Of a DNA stretch of 64,000 nt, positions 45,977-57,191 are shown in pieces; within the stretch, counting starts at the first letter, position 1, and every line of letters starts with the position of its first letter. Below the pieces are notes generated by a model. It made no database searches and had not been told where the DNA came from. It saw only the letters and a list, made by a program, of their open reading frames with translations. This stretch comes from Massarina eburnea CBS 473.64. Lineage: Eukaryota > Ascomycota > Dothideomycetes > Pleosporales > Massarinaceae. The stretch covers positions 434,249 through 498,248 of the forward strand of contig MU006786.1 in the NCBI GenBank assembly GCA_010093635.1. Direction: 5' to 3'. The translations under genes were made by a program, and so were the position numbers.

Positions 45977-47037
45977 TTAAATCGTGCGCACATCACGCAC
46001 CATCTCGTTCTTGACGCGCCTCCTGTACTGCTCACGGAACTGTATCCGGCCAAAGGTGCCTAGACCAACAACGAGAGTGAAAGCGACCATCCATACACCC
46101 GTGATGATGACACCCTGAGGACCGACTTCGCCGATACCGGTTCCGGGAAGCTTGAAGGGTGCGACGGAGGCAACAGCTGCGGAAGCGGAGGCTTGAGCTT
46201 GCGCGTCCGTGATTCCAGTTGCGGCTTGCTTTGCGAAAACACCGTTGACGAAGGAGGCTTCCTGCGAGGAGAGAGTTGTCGATTGGTCCTGGCCGGCGGA
46301 GTTCTTGGCGACAAGATCGATCTGGGGGATCAGGAGCGGCTGGAGAGTTGCTCTTGAACATAATTAGCGGTGGTTCATGCATATTGGAATTGGTGGTCTT
46401 ACTGTGTCATTGCGGTCCCCATCAGGTTGGAGTTGATCTTTCCAACATAGTTGAGCACCTTCAGCTCAATAGGCATGTTGGCGGACTGCCTCTCAACGAG
46501 CATGCCATCGACACCCCTCTCTTTGATTGGCGGGTACGAAATCTCGCGCTTCGCAAACGTGCCATTCATGCTTTGCACGGTAGCGCCCAGGTAAGACAGA
46601 GTCATGCTGACATCAGACGCCTGAATCCCAGTCCACGGGGCGATGGGCGCAGAGATGTTGTACATGCGCAACTCGGCCTGGAAGATACCGGTCTGGTTGT
46701 CGAGGAACGGGAGGTTGTAGCACACTGCGATGCCGCTCGGGTTTGACGCTTGGCCGTTGAGGGTCATCAGTCGCTGGGTGCACGCTGCCTTGGTCTGCTC
46801 CTCCCACTGTGCCAAATCAGCCTTTGCCGCGTCGCCAGATGCCGGAGTCGTCTGGGGGGCGGCGGCGGCGGCACCGTTGGCATCTTGTCGGTGGGTGAGT
46901 GTGGCCATCACGTCGGCGTCCCGTCGTAGTACGTCCTCCAAGTCATTGCTGCGTCTGAGGTGGGCGCTGTGGTAAGGCTTTGCAAGGGCGGAACCGGCAA
47001 GGAGAAGACCGCCCAGCAGGGCGGTGTTGAAGAGCAT
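45977..47037 (-). CDS. Secreted-type single-span membrane protein, unrecognised
   Basis: Exons 47037-46403 and 46352-45977 give 336 aa. The acceptor TTCAAG at 46353 is chosen because the later CTCCAG would break the frame. A signal peptide (MLFNTALLGGLLLAGSALA) is followed by an ectodomain with several N-glycosylation sequons (DNQTG, YNISAP, MNGTF) and only two cysteines, at ACTQR and VCYNL. One transmembrane helix lies near residues 292-315 (VIITGVWMVAFTLVVGLGTFG). A short basic cytoplasmic tail follows, RIQFREQYRRRVKNEM. This is a type I topology. I do not recognise the family. Its job could lie in the secretory pathway or at the cell surface. Confidence 0.75.
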
Positions 47038-48859
47038 CGCGAAGAATCGAAGGGGGTATTAGGTAGGAGCTGGTGTATTAAAGAGGACAGGGTAGGCCGA
47101 AAGGAAGGAAAGGCAAAGTCAAATGCCGGCCAGCAGCAGAATGGAAAAGAAGGTGGCAAAGAGAAGAGAAGGGAAGAAAGTTCGATGGAGAAACAAAGAA
47201 TGAAGACTATAGAAAGTAAACAGCTCCCTCAAATCCGGCTCAGCCAGGAAGTCATTAGGTTCGGGAAGCAGGCGCCCGGCCGAGTTAAGCAGAGTCAAGA
47301 AAACTGGAGTGAACCGGGTGACGAGGCGTCGTCCCTGGAATGCGCGGTGTGGCTCGTGATGGCGTGAGAACAAGGGCAATCCAGACTTTGCGAGCAGCAC
47401 CAAGCCCGACTGAACCTCTCATGGCAATGTTGAGACGGACCCGAGACGGTGTGGCGGCCATAATGGCTATGCGGCTCCCTCGACAGGGGGCAGATTTAAG
47501 CTTGATTTAGTCAACCGATGCCTAAATGCCTAGCGCCGAGTAAAAAGGCCACCAAGCTCTGCTCAGAGTTCGGGGCAAGCATGAAGATGATAGACCCCTT
47601 GAGACAATTGGTGTTGAGGTCTGGAGACTCGGCGCACGGGCGGGACGTGAGGCGCTTCAAATGGCCCGAATTCGGCTGTCGGACCAATCAGTGGGGGGCG
47701 AGCGCCCCTGCGCAGGGACAGGCATGGTTTCAGCGTGACGCAGAGCCTCCCTGAAGGGTGTGCACATCGTTCCCTTCCCTTGTCAGTCGCTCATGTCAAT
47801 CTCCCAGGAACGAACGACCGGCAGCTGAGGGATGAGGATAGGCGGTAGGTACAAAGTCCACGGCAATTGCTCCCGTGCACAACTTGAACACCTGAACGCC
47901 TGTTTCGCCAGCGTGCAACGTCCGAACCACTATCAAAAGGGGGCCCAAGGGCCTGCTATATCGAATTCGAAGAGCCGCTGACTCGACAACCAATCGATGG
48001 AGGTGCCGTGCCCGGCCCTTCTTTTTTCCTTCCGGAAGCAAGGCGCCCAAGAGTGCCGGCGGGCGTGGGCGTCACGCACATCATAATGGCGCCCAACCTG
48101 TCAGCCAGCCTGTCAGCAGTTCGACACAGCATGTATACATACTACTAGGCAGTAGGTGGTGTATGTATCAGATCGAGCTCGACAGCAGCTCGGGGACAGT
48201 TCGCTAGCCGCTGCAACGAGGCGCCCCGGGACGGCGCGCTGGCCACACGATCCATTGCAAAAGATGATCTGGCACCATACGAGCGACGCTGACAGCGCCG
48301 CGATGCGAACGTCTGCGTCCAGCGTGTTGTCGTGGGCGAGGCGACTCCGAGCGAGCCACGTTCGCGTGCATATTGCTAACCCATCACACGCGCCCAGGGT
48401 GTGCTCGTGCCCCATGTGCATTCGCCCAACACCCCAACTTGAGGGCATACACCGTAAAACTCTACAAAAGCGGCCCGGAATGCAGAGAGTGAGTGCCAGC
48501 ACATCAAAAGCCTCTGCGTGTTGTCTTGAGAATAGCCTGGTCCTTCCCCCAGGCCGTGGTCATGGTCCGCGTCCCTCGCGATTCTGCATCTAAAAGTACA
48601 TCTAGCCTGGGCTCCTGGCTCTAACTGCCCTCTCCGTCCCCTCCCACGCTTCCCCTCTTCGCGGGTCTGCGTGTTTTTTTTTACTTCTCATGCTGTTCTG
48701 CGTTATTCGAGCCGGCCTTGTCCAATCGCATCTGTCCGTTTCTCTGCATTTGCCCTCCCACGCTCTCGCGCCATTTCTTTCGCTGCCCATTGACCAGTTT
48801 TTGCCCTCCTGATAAAGAGCGCTCCCCAAAGTCTAGAAGCGCTTTCCAGTTTAGCAACG
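47038..48859. other. Divergent promoter region, 1.8 kb
   Basis: Between the membrane-protein gene (-) and the pseudokinase gene (+). GC-rich, with no ORF that has a domain or signal; the long leader before 48860 suggests a sizeable 5'UTR for the right-hand gene. Confidence 0.5.
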
Positions 48860-50869
48860 ATGCAGCACGCTTCGAGTTCACCCTGGCGGACGCATGCAAA
48901 CGAGTATGCCAAACCGCAGTACAACCTACAGCACACCATGTCAATGGTCAACTTGAAAGAGGAGCCGAGCTGGTATTCGCGCGGGCCCTCGTCCCCCACG
49001 AGTTCGTCGGTGTCTTCTTGCACGAGTACGAGCCGAAGCGCGACCCCGACCTCCAACAACACCAACAATCCGTGGTTAAATATCATGTCGAGCCCGGCTT
49101 CGAGCAAATCCAGCGGCTCGCCTCCCAAGCAAATATTTAAGGAAACATCCGAACGCCGTTCGGTAGACGACCCTAGCCCGAACCGCTCCCCGCAGCATCA
49201 GAGTCGCTCCACCACACCTACTATAGCTCCCCAGCCGCTAAAACCATTCAATCCAACCGGACTTGCACCCATGACCCCGCCCTCATCTTCCGGAGAGTCG
49301 TTCCGGGGCGAAGCGTACCCAGGCTCGCCGGTCCAGAACATGGCGTCCCCAAACCCATACCGGCCCAACATGACTGCTTTTTCCCCTTTGGTAAATGGTT
49401 TCATCAACACCTCGTTGTCCGCCCAAGGACAGTCATTATCAGGTTGGTTTTATGAGCTTGCCAGAAGGCAATTTGTCGAGCCTGCCATGATCAGAAAGGT
49501 CTGGCAGTGGACGTTGTCTAACCCTAGGCTCGCCATATTGCTTGTGGTCTGCGAAGACGTAGCATCGTGGCGACAAGCAGCATTTTTCGATCTTCGAGAC
49601 GAGAACTTGCCATTCCCAGAGGACCGACTCCAGGGCATCGTGGCAGACCCGCGCCGAGTCGTCGATGAGCAGTGGCGTGCTACCTCGAAAGAGTTGCCCC
49701 AGAACGGGTCTCACGTGGACTTTACTTCCCGAGAGACCGTTCCACTGCAGCACATCAATCTAATTCGGACATCGAGAGGTTCCGAAAAAAGCGTGGATCG
49801 TGTGCGGATGCTAGGGAGCAGTGAAGACCGCATCCTCATAAGGAAGCGATTCGTTCTCACTCGCCCGAATCAAAAGGCGACGCTGTTGGGCCAGATCAAC
49901 AAGTTCAAAACGTATGAACATAGGAACATCGCTAAGCTTCTTTGTTCTTATGCTCAGCCGAGCCATGTAGGCATTATCTCAGCAAGAGCTCAATACAGTT
50001 TGGATGACTACCTGGGCCTACCAGGAACAGAGACGAATCGATCGAAATTGCTGGTCGACTGGATGTTTGATCTCTCGTCAGCACTCGAATACCTCCACTC
50101 GCAAGCCATCTGCCACCGCCACATCCGCCCTCGCAAGATCCTCATCGATGGTTCCCGCGTCCTGTTCGCCGCCTTCGGGATCAGCGGTTCCGACCGAACC
50201 ATGGTCCCGGCGGCCCCCAGCCCCCAACGCCATGATCAAATGCAAATCATCCCGGACCAGGCCTACATCTACGCAGCCCCGGAAACTTTCAATTCGCGCG
50301 GAAAACGATTCTCAGACGTATTCTCACTCGGCTGCGTTTTCCTCAGCATGATGACAGTCGCGCAAGGCGAGTCTCTGTCCTTGTTCGCCCAGTACCGTTC
50401 GCGTTCGTCCCAGGATCCATCGTTCCACGCGAACTTGGATCGTGTGGTTAGCTGGAGGAACCGGCTTCTTGCCATTACGACCTCCGGGCAACGAAACGGG
50501 AGTGTTGGGTCTGGGCGCAAGGCGCGACAGCTCAAAGTGGAAGCCGACTGGCTGCAAACTATTGAGGAAATGATTAGGCAGAAGCCCAAGGAGAGGGTGA
50601 AGATCGCGACTATTGTAACTGTATATGGGGGTGGAAAATCAATGGGAGTGCGCAGGAGGAGTATAGACGGCGGTGGGCTTAGTGGCCAAACTGCCCCGAG
50701 CCTGGGGACCGCGACTGTGAGGGGAAGCGGGACGACTGGGAGCGGTGGTGGTGCTAATGTCGGTAGCCCGAGGCAGCCACTCCATCAACCCGAGCTCAGT
50801 GTTTTCGATGGGTACTTTCAACAACAGCAGCCCGCTCCTCGGCGGTTTGAGCAGACTGGTACGTGGTGA
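48860..50869 (+). CDS. Predicted pseudokinase with disordered N-terminus
   Basis: Single exon, 669 aa. Residues 1-195 are Ser/Pro-rich and disordered. A helical block follows (GWFYELARRQFVEPAMIRKVWQW). From about 300 to 590 there is a protein-kinase-like fold: HRNIAKLL with QIN in place of the alpha-C Glu, then ALEYLHSQ, CHRHIRPRKILI where HRD is expected, AAFGIS where DFG is expected, AAPETF (APE) and FSDVFSLGCVFLSM. The catalytic Asp (HRD to HRH) and the metal-binding Asp (DFG to AFG) are both replaced, so phosphotransfer is unlikely. The tail is Gly/Ser-rich. It is probably a scaffold or allosteric partner of an active kinase. The start could also be the Met at 48938. Confidence 0.85.
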   Translation: MQHASSSPWRTHANEYAKPQYNLQHTMSMVNLKEEPSWYSRGPSSPTSSSVSSCTSTSRSATPTSNNTNNPWLNIMSSPASSKSSGSPPKQIFKETSERRSVDDPSPNRSPQHQSRSTTPTIAPQPLKPFNPTGLAPMTPPSSSGESFRGEAYPGSPVQNMASPNPYRPNMTAFSPLVNGFINTSLSAQGQSLSGWFYELARRQFVEPAMIRKVWQWTLSNPRLAILLVVCEDVASWRQAAFFDLRDENLPFPEDRLQGIVADPRRVVDEQWRATSKELPQNGSHVDFTSRETVPLQHINLIRTSRGSEKSVDRVRMLGSSEDRILIRKRFVLTRPNQKATLLGQINKFKTYEHRNIAKLLCSYAQPSHVGIISARAQYSLDDYLGLPGTETNRSKLLVDWMFDLSSALEYLHSQAICHRHIRPRKILIDGSRVLFAAFGISGSDRTMVPAAPSPQRHDQMQIIPDQAYIYAAPETFNSRGKRFSDVFSLGCVFLSMMTVAQGESLSLFAQYRSRSSQDPSFHANLDRVVSWRNRLLAITTSGQRNGSVGSGRKARQLKVEADWLQTIEEMIRQKPKERVKIATIVTVYGGGKSMGVRRRSIDGGGLSGQTAPSLGTATVRGSGTTGSGGGANVGSPRQPLHQPELSVFDGYFQQQQPAPRRFEQTGTW

Positions 50870-53788
50870 AGTGACAAAACGGTGATGCCGGTGTCACGTA
50901 AGTGCAATTGTTTCGATACTGGGCGAAACGTGTGACATGTCTCGGCATGAGCTTGATCCGCGGCATTTTGCGGGACCGGCTGCTGGGTTCCTGTTCGATG
51001 AAACGAAGTGAGGAAGATGTCGGGCGGATATCGGACGACGGGGAGCAAACACGTGGAAGGATGTTTGGAATTGTTTGTGGTAAGATGATGTGTTCTTTTC
51101 TTTCAAGGATCGCACTGTGCTTTGAGCCTGTTTTCCAGCTGGCGTTTGATACCCTTCGCGTATTTGCAAGTTGAGTATGATGGACTTTTTGTTTGTATAA
51201 GAGAAAGATTTGGACCGGGACAAGAAACACGGGGTCGACCCACGCACACGCACGCACGCACGATATACATGCATACGAAGACGATTATATTCTTTTATTA
51301 TTATTCTGGAACATTTGATACGATAGCATGCGCGACTATGGCGCATGGGTATATGGATACGGTTTACTAGAGTCATAGGTAGAGGTTAGGACGGATCTGG
51401 TCGATATTGGAGTTGTAGTAGCGTTATAGGTCTACGAATATAGTTGCTGTACTTTTGTACTTTTGGCGTACCTTGAGCAATACTCTTCGCCCATTTTAGA
51501 GTCAAGGCAAGATGATTTGGCAGGGAGGTGATGTTGAGGTTGGAGAGTGTCGTGGTGTCATGGTGGTTAGAACGTGGGAAATAAATCTAGAACATCCTTT
51601 ACCTACCACTTACATCCAAGATACTCATAGTTTCTAGCTTTTGGGGGTTTTGTTGTTTTCAGTATCAATTAATCTCGTTCCAAGTGCCATCCCATTTCCC
51701 ACTACCTGGGATCTTGGCAATAACACGATGATCACCACACACGCATTTGCATTTACACCACACCAAACCCCTTAAACGCATTGAATCCCATTCAAGAGCA
51801 GTTCCAATCACTTAATCAAACAATCCAGGTTATCTCATTACAAAACCCACATACATCTCACAGTTCACTTCTTGGCATTCCGTCCCATGTCCCTCCAGAT
51901 AACTACCCACCCCCCGAGAAACCCTTTCACATACGACCACAGGCGAAGAAAACCACCGGTACCCGTCTGCTCACCACACGTTAAATCTTCGACCGACGGA
52001 TTAGTAGTTAGGTGGGAGACCACTAGCGAATACCTGCTGTTGTATGTTTTTGTTTTTTAGCTTTTTTTTGCCCCCGTCACTGGATGGATGATATGGATAT
52101 ACGTCAGACGGTAGAGAAGGTTCGGTTGTGTGAGATGTAAATGTAAGGGTTTGTGTTTTAGTAAATTTTGTTTTAGTTGGGTTGGGTTGAGTTGGGTTGG
52201 CGTGGTTGGGTTGGGTCGGGTTGATGGTAGTAGGTAAGGTCTGATTATTAAACTATCGGCAAGCCTCAGCGTCATCATTCGTAAGGCTTTCGGTCTTGCT
52301 CCGGAATTACCTCCGCAATATACTGTCTTTTCACTCTTTAGAATCGTGGCTTATTATTACATCATAGGTACCCTGTCCTTGTACAGTTCGACACATTGCA
52401 TAGCGGGAAGTCTCTGTGATTGATTACATCGACGTCAAGATGGACGTGGTAACGATGAAGTAGTCCACATTCACCCCTATGCAAAATTACACTTCTCTCG
52501 TCTTTCGTGTTGACAACCTTAAAATCGTCCTCGAGCATATAGGCTGCGTATTCGTTTTTATGGGTTAGGGAGTCTTTTATGTTTATGCTGGAAAGCACCA
52601 TGTTGCTTCTTCTCTCCAGTCTCGCTCAGCTTCTAGCGCATCAATACCTTCTACCCCCTGATAGTCTTTCACTATATCCATATCCATCTCATTCCTCATC
52701 CTATATATCGCCTCACTTAGGCGCCTCTAGTGCAATCCCATCTTTCCCCCTTCCTTATCACATACTCCCCACAGATCGAAAGTGCAGAAAGGTTCCTCCC
52801 ATCGGACCTTGACACTCGATCCGACAACCTCGAGTTTGAAATACAAAACTGCGTCGCGGAAGGTCGTAGGAGCGAGCGTGTGGTTTGCCTGCGTAGATGG
52901 AATCGATGTTTGATAGGATTGCTATTAGATATGTACTGTAGAAGGGGTTGCCTAAAAAAAGTACTTAAAGACAAAATATAGTTTGTCCTACCTTTTTAAA
53001 ACTGTGTAAATGGGGGTATCAAAAATTATTACGTTTGGTAGGATAGAGGTCGGGAGTATGGGGTTCAGGAGGCTAAAATTGTATAGGGGGCTGGCTCCGA
53101 GGAGTAGGGGAGAAGAATCTGTGTACGGAGGGTAAAGTGAGGTTGGAGAATGAAGTGCAAAAATAATACACGGCACGGTGGAGATGAGATCTAGATAGAG
53201 GAGAAGTGTTTTCTTATACTGATAGTACAGTGCAGTACGTTCGAGAGAAATGGGGCGCTACGAAAGGAGAGGGGGTTGTATAGGCTTCGTAACTAATTGG
53301 CGATAGAATGTAGCATATCCTCTTCGTATATTCTTCTATCCCTAGTTAGCCGTATGGCGATCACTTTGTCTCCCGTACCGTTGAAGTGAAAGTGTCCAAG
53401 CTGATACTACACTGTGACGTCAAAGCTCAGCCGTTTCTCCCCCACAGCTGTTTGTCAGCACCACTCATCATTTGCTGTATCTTTGAATATTGTACACGTT
53501 GAATTGCTGATGGTATCCCCATACAATCGATGCGATATATGGTACATGGGCGCTCTTAAATCGCCGGATTTTCCCTCATGACCGTGCCCTCCGTCAATCT
53601 CGTCTCGTACGTGGGATCGTGCAACAGTCGTCTCTCTTGCCTCAAGCGCCCGCCAGCCGTCCCTGCCTTAGTCGAAAATATACAAATCAAGACGAAGCAG
53701 ACCCCTCCCCCCTAAATTCAAACCCCTCCATGCATCATGCCATGCCGAAAAAAACTCCAAAGTGTGGTTTGTGCCAAGATTGTACAGT
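50870..53788. other. Long intergenic region, 2.9 kb
   Basis: AT-rich and without any supported gene. It contains short low-complexity runs: an ACGC run near 51240-51263, GGGTTG-type repeats at 52176-52224, and a T-rich tract near 52042-52070. Confidence 0.5.
52176..52224 (+). repeat. Imperfect GTTGG/GGGTTG repeat
   Basis: A run of GTTGG-type units with interruptions, in non-coding DNA. It is not the fungal telomere unit TTAGGG. Confidence 0.8.
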
Positions 53789-55006
53789 TTACACAATAAC
53801 CTCGCCGCAATCCACCATGTTCGGTTTCCATCTGCTCGTGTCGACTTGATTTTCCGTGCTGCTCGGGAGTGTAACTTCGATTGGCCTGTAGAGATACCAT
53901 GCCTTGAGTGCAGCCGCAGCCGCTCTTATTCTGGCCTCATCAAGTGAGCTTCCTGCCGCTTGTCCCAACTGGTCTTTTCCGCTGTATACCCCGACTATGA
54001 ATACGGGGTGTCTGCTCTTTCGTCCAGTTTCCGAGACGAGTCGCGCGACGGGGGCCTCGAAGCCTTCTCTTGCGCATAACCGGGAGAGATCGCGGGTTGG
54101 TGTTTGGAAGTCGAAGAGCGAGGATAGATCGAGTTGGCGGCTGAGGAAATGGTCCCTGAAGAAGCGCTTCACGAGCAGTGACCCGAGATGCAGGTGTAAG
54201 GATCCTATTAGGGCTCGCACGAATGACTGCGCGGCTTCTTCCATAGGCACAGCCGTATTCACTAAAGCGTGCGGGCTCACTGGTGCCTGGTCAGAGCCAA
54301 ACTCATCTGTAGCCACAATCTTATGGGTAGTTGTGTTCCTCCACTTCCATGGCACCTCCTGTCTTAGTAAGGATGGCAGCTTTTCTCCAGACTTCAGCCT
54401 CTGGAATTGTAAAAGTCCTGGGTCCACCTCGCTGCCTGGTACCGCTGCTGCTTCAATGCCCCATTCGCTTGCGATGGTGGCTAGTGCTACCGGTCCAATA
54501 TACGCGTACTGTGCGGCAAAGACGACCGACATCGGGAGACGAGGGTAGTTGCAGAGAATCCACTCGGTGGTGTAGTAGCTAAGGAGGTTTCCTCCCAGAA
54601 CGGACAACGAAGCATTGTTGAAGGCGGGATTGGGGTCGGCAGAGGGGTGTACGAGTGTCCGGGCGAGCGTTTGCAGCGGGAAGCGTGAGTGCAGGGACAA
54701 TCGAGACCGCAGGGCAGCCAGTTTGACTGAGTGTTGTGCGGCTTGTGGGTGCGGAGAGGGGGGAAGAGGCTTCTCTTTAAAATTCCGAGGCGCCTTGACC
54801 GGGCCCGGTGTCGAATCCTCCGTCCCCGCTTCTATCTCAATATCTATTTCTTCATCAATTGGCGTCGCAGCCGTGGTCTGGAGCCGCGTTTGTATCCTAT
54901 GGTTATGAGGCGCGACGGCCCTGTGCAGGTAGGGACATGATGGACGGCGTGGGGTGTTCCTCGCCAGCAATTGTGAGGCACAGCCAGATATGCGTATCCG
55001 CTTCAT
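53789..55006 (-). CDS. MRPL3: Mitochondrial large-subunit ribosomal protein mL44
   Basis: Single exon, 405 aa, the usual size for yeast MRPL3 homologues. The first 45 residues are basic and hydroxylated (MKRIRISGCASQLLARNTPRR), a mitochondrial presequence. The middle is RNase III-like: TLARTLVHPSADPNPAFNNASLSVLGGNLLSYY..EW, then a VNTAVPMEEAAQSFVRALIGSLHLHLG helix block. A double-stranded RNA-binding domain ends the protein (PVFIVGVYSGKDQLGQAAGSSLDEARIRAAAAAL). The RNase III catalytic acidic residues are not evident, as in other members of this ribosomal family. Its start is 232 bp from the divergent 88-aa gene, whose product also looks mitochondrial. Confidence 0.92.
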   Translation of the reverse strand: MKRIRISGCASQLLARNTPRRPSCPYLHRAVAPHNHRIQTRLQTTAATPIDEEIDIEIEAGTEDSTPGPVKAPRNFKEKPLPPSPHPQAAQHSVKLAALRSRLSLHSRFPLQTLARTLVHPSADPNPAFNNASLSVLGGNLLSYYTTEWILCNYPRLPMSVVFAAQYAYIGPVALATIASEWGIEAAAVPGSEVDPGLLQFQRLKSGEKLPSLLRQEVPWKWRNTTTHKIVATDEFGSDQAPVSPHALVNTAVPMEEAAQSFVRALIGSLHLHLGSLLVKRFFRDHFLSRQLDLSSLFDFQTPTRDLSRLCAREGFEAPVARLVSETGRKSRHPVFIVGVYSGKDQLGQAAGSSLDEARIRAAAAALKAWYLYRPIEVTLPSSTENQVDTSRWKPNMVDCGEVIV

Positions 55007-55238
55007 GAATAACCAGATCGGAGGAGAAAGAAGAGACTAAAGGAAGGCGAGAGGAGGCAGGGAGCAATTGGCAATTGGGCTGGCCGTGTCTTCTGGGGCT
55101 TTGCTGTTGCTGATATCAAGTCCCCAAAATTTCTGGCGGCATGCCTTAGTCAGCGTCGCGCACTAGCTCGGGAATGCCTGACCTCACCCCAAGCTCTCAC
55201 GACGGCACCCCCCCACGAAACATCACATACAGTTCACA

Positions 55239-55613
55239 ATGGGTGGAGGAGGAAAGATCCCGTAAGAAACAGTGTACACTGGCTCCTAGTTTGCGTCTCT
55301 GACCGGCACGCCCCCAGATACCCGAAGCACGTCTGGTCACCGGCCGGTGGTTGGTACTCGCAACCTTCCAACTGGAAAGGCAACACCGCCATCGCCGGCG
55401 CCGTAATCATGAGCATCGCCGGAGCGGCCTGGGCGCTCAGCGCAAACCGAGAGTACCGCGACAAAATGCCCGAGCCGCACAGATTCTTCCCGAGCCGATA
55501 GTACGCGCACATACATCAAGCCCAGGAGAGGCAGTAGCTGACAATGGCGCAGTTGGAGCAAGCAGATCATCGAGCACGAGCGAAAACTAAAGGAAAAGGA
55601 GAACAGGCAATAG
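55239..55613 (+). CDS. 88-aa single-span mitochondrial-type protein
   Basis: Exons 55239-55261, 55318-55500 and 55553-55613 give 88 aa. MGGGGKIPYPKHVWSPAGGW opens the protein. A tryptophan-rich stretch follows, then one hydrophobic helix (AIAGAVIMSIAGAAWALSA), a basic KMPEPHRFFPSRYW segment and a charged tail. The pattern looks like a small inner-membrane respiratory-chain accessory subunit, most likely complex I, but I cannot name it with certainty. It is divergent from mL44 (232 bp) and convergent with the MAK32-like gene (54 bp between stops). Confidence 0.8.
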
Positions 55614-55667
55614 ACAGGCAAGACCGGGGTATTCGATTGCGGAGCTTATGGACGGGTACTGGGAGCG

Positions 55668-56835
55668 CTAAGGCTGTACATATCTATGTAGCCTTTCTTT
55701 GAATTCCGAGATCCTGTCCTCGACGCGCACGCCGTTCCACGTCTCCCCAGATGCAGTGCTAGAGAGAAGCGGCATTCCGATCTGCTCAATGGCAAAGCTC
55801 GCCGAGATGGTCCCCCAAATCGCAGCCTCCTCGAGATTGCTGATGTTTAGGGAAGCCCCTCCTCCCACCAGTCCCATAGCTAGACCTCCTAGAAAGCCGT
55901 TGCCCCCACCGGTGGGGTCGATGACCTTGTCTGCCGATTGATGGTACGCAGGCAGCCACTTGCGGGCGCCTTGACGGGCGACGAGACACCCATCTTTTCC
56001 GGCTCGAACAACGATGCCACCTTCCCCATTCGAACCAATGCCACCCTGCAACCACTGATCGCAAAGACGCTCAATGGATCGGAAGTCAACGTGGTCCTTG
56101 CCGTTGGTGTCCACGCCGAAGCAGCCACCGAGCTCTGAGTGATTGGGACTGACAACGTCAACGCATTTTAGCGCCTTGAGACAGTTCGCCAGCTCGTCGG
56201 GCGTACAGAGGTCGGGCACCGGCTCCCAGATGAACAGCGGGCGCGTCTCAGATAGAGCGCCCGAAGACTGCTTGCGCAGCTCGAGGATATTCTCGACCAG
56301 GTCAATGCACCGTAACGGAGAGCAGATGAGATGGAACGACTTGGACCAGAGGAGCCGGGTGTGGGCTAGCGCATGGTGGTCGAGACGCAGCTTTGGGGTT
56401 GTGTAGCGAAAGGCTGCAATATGGCAGTCAATATAGGCACCATGTGCCCCTGCGTTGGCGCAACGCACCTCGATGTTCATGTTCGCCATATCCATTCCAC
56501 CCCCTCGTGGTCAACCGGTCCGGGGTCTCGCGAATGAGAACGCCCGAATCCCACTTGGCAATACTTTCTCGAAGCTCAGATGGAAAGTCGCAGCCGCAGT
56601 CTACGATCCATCCCACGGCTCTGGATCGTGGGGGCGGCGAGAAGAGACGCGCCCCCAAGGCTGAGTAGGAGCCAGCACCGCCTATTATATCTTTGACTGG
56701 CGGCTTCGGCGGGGGGAACTCGATCTCATCTAGAACACGCTGAGCGACAGCCAGTAGTAGCGATGTGCTGAATCAGTTACCGATTATAAACATGCCCAGG
56801 GTACAGAAATCGACATGGCCATGCTCGGCAGCCAT
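55668..56835 (-). CDS. MAK32-like pfkB-family sugar-kinase homologue
   Basis: Exons 56835-56781, 56729-56469 and 56413-55668 give 353 aa. The joins rebuild VDFCTLGMFIIDEIEFPPPKPP and EHEHRAFRYTTPKLRL, both family blocks, and GGAGSYSALGARLF is the substrate-side glycine motif. The C-terminal motif reads DPTGGGNGFLGGL, where classical pfkB kinases have DTxGAGD; the catalytic-base Asp is Asn here. Yeast MAK32 is needed to maintain the L-A double-stranded RNA element; the biochemical activity is unclear. I cannot tell whether kinase activity remains. It is divergent from the CAP gene (356 bp apart). Confidence 0.88.
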
Positions 56836-57191
56836 TGTGGTTGACCCCTTCCGGAGGGCAGCGTCGTGACTGACTGCATGCGTTGGGTGTGAGTGGCGGT
56901 TGCAGGGATGCAGCTCTTGGCGGGCTACCTAGCATGGAACATGCAGGAGAACACCAGATGGAACGGCGGACAAGCTGATGCTTCACACCCATTGCACCTC
57001 CACCTTCCCCTACACCCTCTGGCCTAGTAACCTTGCCGAAAGAGCTTGTTCCACACTCTATTTCCAATCTCCCAGCTTCGAGAAGGCACCACCCGGCGCG
57101 TACAGCTGCAGCTGCCCGTTGTACACCCGCACCTTCCCCGAGCTCTCTCAATCCCCCCCCAGATTGCCCTGCACAGAAAGCGCCCCGCCGC
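56836..57191. other. Divergent promoter region
   Basis: 356 bp between the MAK32-like (-) and CAP (+) start codons. The rightward part is C-rich, as expected for a fungal 5'UTR. Confidence 0.55.
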
